Program-made: the position numbers and the translations under genes
NCBI GenBank assembly: GCA_021399435.1
Contig: JAJTUP010000020.1
Location: forward strand, 310,001-374,000
DNA length: 64,000 bases
Source: Diaporthe sp. PMI_573
Taxonomy: Eukaryota > Ascomycota > Sordariomycetes > Diaporthales > Diaporthaceae
Reading direction: 5' to 3'
Notes under the pieces: model-generated
Databases searched by the model: none
What the model was told of the DNA's origin: nothing
Seen by the model: the letters and a program-made list of their open reading frames with translations, nothing else
Shown here: one piece after another, positions 50,617-59,382 of the stretch
Numbering within the stretch: position 1 is the stretch's first letter
Layout: each line of letters begins with the position of its first letter

Positions 50617-51920
50617 ATCCTCGCTAGACAATTTTGATATAATATATCAGATGAAAAGTCGCTCAAGTGGCTCATATGTTTTTGAGAACTTGAGTTACCA
50701 AGCCCAAGATCAAGATAGTGATGTACAGATGGCTGGAACGGAGGAAGCCGGTGCTATCGACAGGCGCTTGAGTCCCTTAAGTATGGCAGCGAAATACTCC
50801 TCACATCAGTCGCACCCTTGTGGAATACATCTCCATTCGTTGCAAGACATGCCTGGAGAACGATCTGAGTTTGGACCAGATTTCCCAGATCTCAGGGTCT
50901 TGATCTCATCATTATGCAGTGGCAGGTTAGCCCTGGGATAGTGGTACTTGTATCGACGGTCTATGGTGCCACTAGAAGCTGATCTCGACTAGCCTCGTCT
51001 GTGCGGCTGCCATGAGGCTGCCTGAATTCCCTGTGGAAGCACACTGCGGCAGAAAGTACAAACAGCGGGTTCCTGGGCGGAATCCGAGCGACATTCAGCT
51101 TAAGTGTTTAGTCTACGCCTGGCACGGTGCTGCCAGAGCACTGAGACCCAACAAGAAGCCACATTCAACCGGTGTGCCTTGGCACGGAGCATCCGCCCTC
51201 GGCTATCACAAAATTCTCCAACTCCTTTGCCCATGCTATATCCAGAGTCCTCATAGGGCGATTGTCCAGTACGAGTGGTGAAACCTTTCGACCATGCAAA
51301 GCATGGTCTGAGCCGTGACTATCTAGGTAGCGGCATGATCATCAAACTTCCAAAGTTCTCAAAGACCACTTCAACTCCATTTTTTTCTGATCAAGACTCA
51401 AACAATGTGATGGTTATATTGCTGTCATTATTCCAATAACAAAGACTCTTGTCATTACTATCGTGGCTTTCTTAGCTCGTCACGCCGTTCGATGCCCCTG
51501 AGCGGGGTACGCTAACTATGCGTGACAAAAAGGACTACGCAGTAGCGTCACCACACCCGCGGATTCCCCTGACTGCACTAAATTTCAGCTTGTAGGAAAC
51601 GCATGCGAGTTGTATACCAGTTCGGGCAAGAATCCTCGAGATCCGTAATGTAGTGGGTGAAATATGCAAGACGGAAATTGTGCGGTAATACCGAAAATTG
51701 ATCACCAAGGGAGTTGAGCTTCGACTGTAGGCTTAACAGTCCTGTCGCATGATGCACAGTGCCTCCCCAATTGCTACAGATCAACGTGATAAGCCTCTGT
51801 ACTAGAGAGATCTCGATGCCTGAGTGTCAAGGATCAACAAGCAGCCTGCTGGCGTCATCGATCGATCGTAATGAATGAGGCTGGAATGCCTCCTCTACGA
51901 GATAATTACTCAATAAGTTA
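50617..51920. other. intergenic region between the SAT4 gene and the Mutator-like element
   Basis: Contains the SAT4 promoter, repeat copy B (50947-51022) and AT-rich sequence up to the target duplication at 51913-51920. No supported gene. Confidence 0.5.
50947..51022 (+). repeat. diverged direct repeat, copy B
   Basis: Partner of 46127-46210, same orientation. The two copies enclose exactly the P450 and SAT4 genes. Confidence 0.65.
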
Positions 51921-53128
51921 GAATGCGGATATTCGCGCACCGCCAAATGGATTCCGCGCACCTTTTCATGACTAATCATGCGGCCCCGTGTGCCCAAATT
52001 AAAAAACACTATGGGTCTGCCATACAAAAAATTAATGTGCTAACATCAACAAACATACTGCACCATGCCACTATTCCCACATACTTACGGCGCCCACGGA
52101 AGCAAACGTTTGTTGTTGTTGTTTCCGTGGGCACCCAAATAAAGCAAAGTTGTTCTCGTCGTCTTGAGTAAAGCGGTACCAGCAACCCTTCTCTTCAAGC
52201 CAGTCTAGCGTTGCTTGGGACGGTGTGTAGATACCCTGCTTCTCCCTCCGAAAGCTCTGCAGCCAGTTCTTGAGGGTATTCGGCCCCAGGTGAACCTCAG
52301 GGTACTGTTGACGAAGCAGTCGTTTAAGCCGCTTCGGCGTGGCGTTCGTCGGGTCACGTGCCGCCCGGGCAAGGAAGTCGGTATGTGCTTTCGATAGCTT
52401 CACCCAGCCACGCTCGGCTTCAGGGACTTCTTGAGGGCCGTGATGGGTATGTCTGCCTTCCTGGATAAGAAGCTTCCATCGATTAGACGTGTATTTAGTC
52501 GTATGGGCCATTCCTCGCCATATACAGCCAGCTTTGATCGTGGTGGCGTTCTTCTTCGTGGCGGCCGAGGGTCGCTGGGCACCGCGGGTACATGCCAACA
52601 TCCGCCTATTGGGCTTCGTGCTATAAGACACCGTCAGCCAGCCAGCAGCGCTCGTGGCCTCGTCTAACTCGGCCTTTAGATCCTCATAGGTATCGTATCC
52701 ATCAGTAAAGAGTTTCGGAAAGTCAGGAGGGTTGGAAAGTGCTGGTTGACGACGATTTATGGTGGTGATGTTAGTGTTCCATTTGTGACAGTCGGTCAGC
52801 CACTGCGCCTCAAGGTCCGAGTAGTCAGGTACGTGTCCCATCGCTGCAACGACCCAAATTAGATATCTGAATAGCTAAAGTATGTCTTTGACGTCGAATT
52901 AATCGATTCCACGAAGTATTTAATCGATAGCACGATGTGTTGATGGTGGGTGGGTGGTTTAGTGTTGGTGGGCAAAGGAGGTTTGGCTGGGCATATTGGT
53001 GAGGCTGCAAAACACACTCTGTTGGGGTGGTGAACGATTGTAAATAGAGCGTTCTGATTGGCTGCAGGGATGCTTACTAAGCAAAAGGTGCGCGGCATCC
53101 GATCGAGGGTGCGCGAATATCCGCATTC
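51921..53128. mobile_element. short Mutator-like (MULE) DNA transposon with TIRs and 8-bp target duplication
   Basis: Both ends carry the same inverted repeat: 21 bp identical (51921-51941 and 53108-53128, starting GAATGCGGATATTCG), about 12 bp partly matching, then 13 bp identical (51954-51966 and 53083-53095) at exactly the same offset from each end. The element is flanked by a perfect 8-bp direct duplication ATAAGTTA at 51913-51920 and 53129-53136, in the 8-10 bp range expected of Mutator insertions. Each terminus contains CGCGCACC twice, about 22 bp apart, a likely transposase-binding repeat (inference). At 1208 bp it is far too short for a full Hop-type transposase. It carries one ORF, described separately. 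Confidence 0.88.
52071..52841 (-). CDS. FAR1-like DNA-binding protein encoded inside the MULE, lacking the DDE domain
   Basis: Uninterrupted 256-residue frame with an ATG at 52841. Residues about 50-135 resemble the FAR1/WRKY-GCM1-type zinc-binding domain at the N-terminus of fungal and plant MULE transposases: a C...C...HxH pattern around CTRG, AGCIWRG and a terminal HTHHG. The following part (PEVHLGPNTLKNWLQSF and TPSQATLDWLEEKGCWYRF) matches the linker that normally leads straight into the DDE catalytic core. Here it ends about 25 residues later, without any catalytic acidic triad. Full-length relatives are several hundred residues longer, so the catalytic half has been lost by internal deletion. 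The remaining frame has no stop or frameshift. It might bind the element's ends and act as a titrator or repressor (inference). Confidence 0.7.
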   Translation of the reverse strand: MGHVPDYSDLEAQWLTDCHKWNTNITTINRRQPALSNPPDFPKLFTDGYDTYEDLKAELDEATSAAGWLTVSYSTKPNRRMLACTRGAQRPSAATKKNATTIKAGCIWRGMAHTTKYTSNRWKLLIQEGRHTHHGPQEVPEAERGWVKLSKAHTDFLARAARDPTNATPKRLKRLLRQQYPEVHLGPNTLKNWLQSFRREKQGIYTPSQATLDWLEEKGCWYRFTQDDENNFALFGCPRKQQQQTFASVGAVSMWE

Positions 53129-53292
53129 ATAAGTTATGGCTCTCAACGTAACATCAAGTCGATCCGCGCCACGCCGTGAATTGGGTACCTTCTCAACCCA
53201 GCGATCACGGTACCATTCCCGTTAGTCTATAACGATTAACTGAATTGTGTTAGAAAAGGACAATAACTATATACATATGCGTTTCTCCTTTC

Positions 53293-53604
53293 TTAGACAG
53301 CTTGTAGCGTAACATCCTGTGGCGCGCCCTCGCAGCTGGGTTCCACAATATGCCACTGCCTCTCACCGTGCGACACTGCGCCAATAGGGCGAACACCCTC
53401 GAGATCCAAGAGAGGCAGTGTTCTATAGAGGAGAAAGGCGACGGCGCGGCACAGCTCTGGCGCAGAAAGCTCCAATTGGATGACAATGCCTTGTGCGACT
53501 GTGACTTTTCTAATTAGGACACCCTCAGTGACGTTGGGGGCCGGGGGCCGGGGGCCGTTTTGCATATGATTATTAGTCCCAGCACGCCAGCCTTGGAGAG
53601 CCAT
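53293..53604 (-). CDS. hypothetical 103-residue protein
   Basis: ATG at 53604, stop at 53293. The C-terminal two thirds (ELSAPELCRAVAFLLYRTLP, LDLEGVRPIGAVSHGERQWH) looks like folded protein and has codon use biased to C/G at third positions, so it is more credible than neighbouring frames. I do not recognise a family. It is divergent from the DUF3176 gene, with only about 90 bp between the two ATGs, and close to the Mutator element, so it could be a remnant of a larger gene. A GGGCCG-type repeat lies inside the N-terminal part. Confidence 0.35.
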   Translation of the reverse strand: MALQGWRAGTNNHMQNGPRPPAPNVTEGVLIRKVTVAQGIVIQLELSAPELCRAVAFLLYRTLPLLDLEGVRPIGAVSHGERQWHIVEPSCEGAPQDVTLQAV

Positions 53605-53696
53605 CTCGCGTGATCCATTGCATTTGACTCTTCAGTTCAAATGCGTTCTATTTTGTCTGTTATACTCCGGTGTTCCGTTCGAACAGAAATTTCAAG

Positions 53697-55997
53697 ATGT
53701 CTCTGACCCATTCTCAGCTTGCCACTGCTGAAGATTTTGAAGTGTCTGACGTGGCTTCTTCCAGACACTCCCCGTCACGAGTTTCTCAATCACCACATTC
53801 TTTGTCACCAGCTTCCGATTCGCCAGCTCCCCCGTCACCTGTCCTCCATTCACTGGATCCATCACCGAGCCCATCGCCGGCCCCGGCACAGGCTTCGGCC
53901 CCGGCTGCCCGGTCATTGCCTGCATCAGAGCCAGCCCCTGATGACTTTTTGGTAGCATCTACAGCGGAAAATGCATTACTCCAGGAATCCGACTCTTCTG
54001 TCTGCATTTCAAACTCCCCAAAAGAGCTGAACGGTCGCACAAGGTCTCATGGCCTGTACAGATTGTGTTTGTCACCATGGATATGGGAGACGACATCTCT
54101 ATTCATTGCTCTAGGGCTCCTGGTAGCGATGACCGTTATCCTTGGTCAAGCAAGCAACCGACCAGAGCAGAACTGGGATCTGCCCATCACACTCAGTGCG
54201 TTAGTCAACACGCTTTCCACTGTTTACCGTGCACTGCTGGCGTATGTTGCCGTTGAAGTCGTCAATCAGGAGAAATGGATATGGTTATGGTCAACGGCAT
54301 CACCAGCCAGGCCCCTCCGGCACATGCAGTACTTTGAAGCCGGCAGTCGGGGCTTACTTGGCGCTCTCAAACTGGTGCCTCTGGTTGCCAAAAGCTCCCT
54401 CACATCTCTCCTGGCACTGGTTGTGATTATTCTATCCCTGGCCGTGGGTCCATTCGCTCAGCAATCGATCAACACAGGCTATCGCGCAACAGAAACGGGC
54501 ACCGCTTCACTTCCCGTATCTTATTCATTTTCTGGTTCCCCAGAAAACTTCTACTTCGGGGCACGACTTGATACAGGTATGATTTGGTGGAGTCTGACAG
54601 CGAGTGTTAGACGCACTCTGTTTTCAGCAGTCGTGAACCCGAGCAGTAACGACTCTGCTATTCCAGTCGACTGTCCCACAGGGAATTGTGATTTTCCCAG
54701 TTGGGGATCGCAGGGTGATTCGGAACCAGGGTGCGACGTGACACATGCGTCGGTTGCCATGTGTTCTCGCTGCCACGACATGAGCTCACTGGTCTCGGTG
54801 CTGATGGATTCCGGTTTAGACATATATGGTCTTCCCAACGATATGGAGATCGCTACATGGGATAGCTCTCCATGGCTCAACGTCAAATCGGACAACGATT
54901 TGAGCTGGGCGGAAAGTGTCATACCGGTCGACATAGCCGCCCAAATGCGCTGGAGCTTTAGCAACACCACCGTCCTCACCATGGGTCCCGCAGCTGACCA
55001 GGACAAGACCGATGCTGTGATGCGTCCATCAGTTCCCGTGGCCGTTACCTGCTCGTTATACCCTTGCCTACGTACGTACTCGGCCTCAATACGCAACGGG
55101 CGACTGCTGGAGAAAGAATTGCATTCCACCCCATTGTACCCCGATCTTGGTGCTTACAACGGTTCCGACGTCTATTCACAAATCAGCTACAGCATTCCCC
55201 TTGTACCACAAAGCGAAATCAACCTTGCTGCAATCCAGTCTCCCTGTCGCGTTAACAACACGATATTCACGACAGAAAACATGTCTAGTGCGACCGGCGC
55301 AGCGCCTGTTCGGATTCTGGATCCGAACAATGCACCTGTTTACCCAAGTACCATGGCACCGGATGAGTGCATGTTTCGTATCAACAGCTCAAGCTATTAT
55401 CTCCTCAGTCCATTCTACGGCGAACATCTCCTAAATGGTAACTGTTCATGGGACCTACGGCAAAGATTTGAGATTGAGTGCTCAGAAAGCTGGTGGCTGG
55501 CCCAATTCTGGGAGGCCAAGACGGCTTCTGTACAATCCGTCAAAGACCGCTTCAGTGCCATCGCAGACGCGACGACCAATCAGTTCCGGCTTGGTGTTGG
55601 ACGGCGGGTCAACAGTACCGATAAGGTCTACGGCGTTGCTTTGGAGCAAGTTGGTTACACCATTTTCCGGTGGCAGTGGTTTCTCCTTCCTGCGCTTCTC
55701 CTCGTCGTAGATGCCTTCTTGCTGGGGTGGATGCTATATAGAAGCATTCGACATCGTAACGAAGAAATGCCTTGGAAAGGCAACCTCCTGCCTTTATTAT
55801 ACTACAGATCCCTCTTCGAGGGGGCTGATGGGGAACCATTGGAGGCTCAGGCGGGATTTGACGTCGGAAAAGAAGCCGAAGGGCATTTGTTGACGGCTGC
55901 TGAGTTGGAAGACGCATCTAAGCGGGTCTTCGTTCGGCTTCGACGGGGCAAGTCGTATTTGGCTAATGAAGTAGAAGAAGCTAGTGATCATAGTTAA
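53697..55997 (+). CDS. DUF3176-family multi-pass membrane protein
   Basis: Single exon, 766 residues from the ATG at 53697; in-frame codons upstream contain no ATG. Residues 20-95 are Ser/Pro/Ala-rich with SPSPSPAPA repeats, probably cytosolic and disordered. Transmembrane segments are visible at about 133-150 (LFIALGLLVAMTVILG), about 165-188, about 233-253 (SLLALVVIILSLAVGPFAQQ) and about 661-681 (FLLPALLLVVDAFLLGWMLY). The region between the third and last carries several cysteines and N-glycosylation sequons, fitting a large extracellular domain. The start of the fold (SPWIWETTSLFIALGLL, then NWDLPITLSALVNTLSTVYRA) is typical of fungal DUF3176 proteins, whose function is unknown. The length is usual for the family, and the frame is intact. 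Confidence 0.82.
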   Translation: MSLTHSQLATAEDFEVSDVASSRHSPSRVSQSPHSLSPASDSPAPPSPVLHSLDPSPSPSPAPAQASAPAARSLPASEPAPDDFLVASTAENALLQESDSSVCISNSPKELNGRTRSHGLYRLCLSPWIWETTSLFIALGLLVAMTVILGQASNRPEQNWDLPITLSALVNTLSTVYRALLAYVAVEVVNQEKWIWLWSTASPARPLRHMQYFEAGSRGLLGALKLVPLVAKSSLTSLLALVVIILSLAVGPFAQQSINTGYRATETGTASLPVSYSFSGSPENFYFGARLDTGMIWWSLTASVRRTLFSAVVNPSSNDSAIPVDCPTGNCDFPSWGSQGDSEPGCDVTHASVAMCSRCHDMSSLVSVLMDSGLDIYGLPNDMEIATWDSSPWLNVKSDNDLSWAESVIPVDIAAQMRWSFSNTTVLTMGPAADQDKTDAVMRPSVPVAVTCSLYPCLRTYSASIRNGRLLEKELHSTPLYPDLGAYNGSDVYSQISYSIPLVPQSEINLAAIQSPCRVNNTIFTTENMSSATGAAPVRILDPNNAPVYPSTMAPDECMFRINSSSYYLLSPFYGEHLLNGNCSWDLRQRFEIECSESWWLAQFWEAKTASVQSVKDRFSAIADATTNQFRLGVGRRVNSTDKVYGVALEQVGYTIFRWQWFLLPALLLVVDAFLLGWMLYRSIRHRNEEMPWKGNLLPLLYYRSLFEGADGEPLEAQAGFDVGKEAEGHLLTAAELEDASKRVFVRLRRGKSYLANEVEEASDHS

Positions 55998-57023
55998 TAA
56001 CTGGATGGTATGTACTATGTTCCACTCCGTCGATTTGATTCAAAGAACAATCCAAATCTTCAACAATAATTTATGTGGAGACAACCCTCCACCCCCCGGA
56101 CCGGGCTAAGCAGAGTGATACCTAGGTAACTATCGTGACACGCATGACATCCACTGGGCCGATGCATGTGATTCATGCCTTGTGTGGCTCACGAGAATAG
56201 TTGGATCAGAACACAGAGTATGGCTTAACAGCTATTTTGGCGACGTCTGGGGGTGCCGAGGACTGCCCATTGACATATCGAGCGGTAGAATAGTTCCGTA
56301 TTTGCTTTGCTTGAGACGCTGCCGCTTTGTAATGAAACTTGTTACGGTGAGTCTAGGTGCTCTCATCCTAGAAATCAAATGATCAGTACAACCAGTGGTA
56401 AATTGCAGACCGCACTGAAGTAGCAGCAGGGGTTGAAAATTCTTGGGTAAGGTGGCATTTGGCTTACTCCTGATTGAATTTGGCTGTGAAGGATGTTGAT
56501 CCACCTCAAGACTTCCCATGGTCCATCTTTCTAATTATTATTCGCCTGCCTGTGCCGGGATTTGACAAATTTCGGGGCAAAGACTGAATGGGAGTGATCA
56601 TTCGATTGCAGTGCCAGTTTGCAAGTGGTCAATGCAGCCTGGATCTGCTGAAACATCTGATTTTTGGCAGATTTGGCCGCTAGATCGTACGACCCACCCG
56701 CAAATGTCCATTGAGGCAGGTAAGCCTAGATATCCCAACAAAAACTAGGAATGACGTTCCCAACAGCGTGCACTAAAGCAGACCTGGTTTACCACGTGAT
56801 TCAAGTCCCAACCTATGGCTGTCAGGAGATAAACTTGGTATTGTTGACCTCGGTACGCAGTCAGCCGCGTTGTGGGAGTTAGATAACATCCACGCCTCCC
56901 GCCCATTTTGCGCAAGAGGAGACTTGAAACCAGCTTCTCAGTTCAATTCTTTGCGGTATTAAAATTGGGTTCTTCCAAAAGTTATTTCGTGGCGCTCTGG
57001 AATTATTGAAGGCGGCCTCGAAG
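55998..57023. other. intergenic region, probable desaturase promoter
   Basis: AT-rich, no supported gene; the right part is the likely promoter and 5' leader of the desaturase gene. No tRNA or repeat recognised. Confidence 0.5.
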
Positions 57024-58707
57024 ATGGATTCGTCGACAGCCCGTCGGACTGGAGCATCCCAGATGCACGAGTCTGGCACAAACGGCGCTGTGCAAGGTGA
57101 CATAGTCAACGATGGCACAAAAGATTATCAGCCCCTAAGGTCGAAACAATATGACCTCAAGAAACTTCACATCACAGAGACCCCCATTACCTGGTCAAAC
57201 TGGTATCGCCACGTCAACTGGCTGAACACATTCTTCATATTTGGCGTGCCAATAATCGGATTCGCGGCAGCGTATTACTGCCCACTGAACCGCTGGACAG
57301 CTCTGTTCAGCGTCATCTACTACTTCAACACCGGCCTGGGTATCACAGCTGGTACGCATGACCCCAGTTGCATTTGCATGTCTGCTTGAGACCTAAAAGC
57401 TAACCTGGCAATTACTGCAGGATATCACCGTCTCTGGGCGCACACTTCATACAAGGCCACATTACCCCTACAGATCTACCTGGCAGCAGTTGGTGTTGGG
57501 GCAGCTGAGGGCTCAATCAGGTGGTGGTCGAAGGGCCACCGCGCGCACCACCGGTACACAGACACCGCCAAGGACCCGTACTCTGTCCGGAAGGGTTTCA
57601 TCTACGCGCACATCGGCTGGATTGTCATGAAGCAGAACCCGAAGCGCATCGGCCGCTCCGACATCACCGACCTGAACGAGGACCCCATTGTTGTTTGGCA
57701 GCATGTGAACTACCTGGTACGCGCGACCCCGACATGCATGATCCTCGTCGAGGTACAACCAACTCTCTACTCCAACTTTTGCTGACGATGAGTTCTTAGA
57801 AATGTGTTGTCTTCATGGCCTTGATCTTCCCCACTTTGGTCTGTGGCTTGGGATGGGGCGATTGGTGTAAGTGTTTTTCCCCGGAGATCGAAATAACCTC
57901 TTGCTGACATCTTAATCCCCAGTCGGCGGTTTCATCTACGCTGGTGTTCTCCGTGCCACCTTTGTACAGCAGGCGACGTTTTGTATCAACTCTCTCGCCC
58001 ACTGGCTCGGTGACCAGCCCTTCGATGACCGCAACTCCCCTCGCGACAACTGGATCACGGCACTGGTGACGCTGGGCGAGGGCTACCACAACTTCCACCA
58101 CGAATTCCCCTCGGACTACCGTAATGCCATCGAATGGTACCAGTACGACCCTACGAAGTGGATGATCTGGCTGTGGAAGAAGGTCGGGCTGGCCTATGAT
58201 CTGAAGCAGTTCCGACAAAACGAGATCGAGAAGGGCAGGGTCCAACAGCTGCAGAAGAAGCTCGACCAGAAGCGATCCAAGCTGGACTGGGGCGTGCCCC
58301 TTGACCAGCTGCCTATAATCGAGTGGGACGATTTCGTCGCTCAGTCCAAGGGCGAAGGCGCTGAGAAGAGAGCCCTCGTCACAATCGCCGGTGTTGTCCA
58401 CGATGTCACAGACTTCATCAAGGAGCACCCCGGCGGCAAGGCACTTATCTCTTCGGCCATCGGCAAGGACGCCACGGCGATCTTCAACGGTGGGGTTTAT
58501 CTGCACTCCAATGCCGCACACAACCTCCTGAGCACGATGCGGGTCGGCGTAATCAGGGGTGGAGGCGAAGTGGAGATGTGGAAGAGAGTGCACGCCGAGG
58601 ACAAGGACAAGCTCATGGTCCGGGACTTGAGTGGAAAGCCCATAGTACGCGCGGGGGACCAGCCAACGAGGATAGGGAGGGGAACTCCCTGTGCTTCTGC
58701 CGCGTGA
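57024..58707 (+). CDS. OLE1: delta-9 acyl-CoA desaturase with C-terminal cytochrome b5 domain (4 exons)
   Basis: Introduces the first double bond into palmitoyl- and stearoyl-CoA in the endoplasmic reticulum; the fused cytochrome b5 supplies electrons. Exons 57024-57351, 57421-57716, 57800-57866 and 57923-58707 join in frame to 491 residues, normal for filamentous fungi. The three di-iron histidine boxes are intact: H112-RLWA-H117, H149-RA-H152-H153 and H286-NF-H289-H290. Four hydrophobic segments flank them (for example [17 protein letters not shown] and [18 protein letters not shown]). The cytochrome b5 part has H399-PGG and H425-SNAA-H430, containing the two haem ligands. The start at 57024 is the first ATG of the frame. 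Nothing is broken, so it is probably functional although it lies between transposons. Confidence 0.93.
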
Positions 58708-59380
58708 AAGGCAGTTGGGAAAGACTGTACGTGATGGATTGTCCTTTTTTCACAGTTGGTAGATGCTCTCATTGAGGTAGAAACTAGACCATGTTTGGGC
58801 GACCATAGAGACCGAGATGCACCACACTGCTTACGGTGACACTCGTTAATGAAACGAAGGGATTATCTCTAGATTTCAAATCATATGATGTGATGAAGGA
58901 AACAGTAACAGTATTCACTCCCTCTTAGCCATCTATCCACAATCTCCATTACCATAACTCATGCTTAGTCTCAATTTTGTAATCAATGAAATTTGCGTCT
59001 GAGTTAATTGATGGAGCATGCTTGACCTCCGGCACAGCACCATTTTTAGAAGGCGAGTGGTGGGAGTCGTGGAGCGTGAGATGGACCAACGTGCGGCGTT
59101 GATGAAGCATGGACTGACCCGGTCCAACTCATTGCTTACTTAATTAAGTATGCTTCACAGCCCACCTCATCTATCCGCAGTGGTCAAGCCTCATGAGATT
59201 TGTCAACCTTCGGCTCAGTTCTCTGCACCTTTGTCACCGTCCGACTCCGTGCCCTGAATTTCCCAATACGGACGAGCAAGTTCTCTACCTTGCACGCGAG
59301 GACCGGGCCCAGCACAATATATACTACACGCGACACATCCAGCCCAAGCCTGTAATCGTTAAGCCCTTTCAAGTGGTGGA
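58708..59380. other. intergenic region between the desaturase and the Fot1-like element
   Basis: 3' flank of the desaturase gene, then AT-rich sequence. A short + frame (59193-59382) runs into the transposon and has no recognised family. No RNA gene seen. Confidence 0.45.
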
Positions 59381-59382
59381 TA

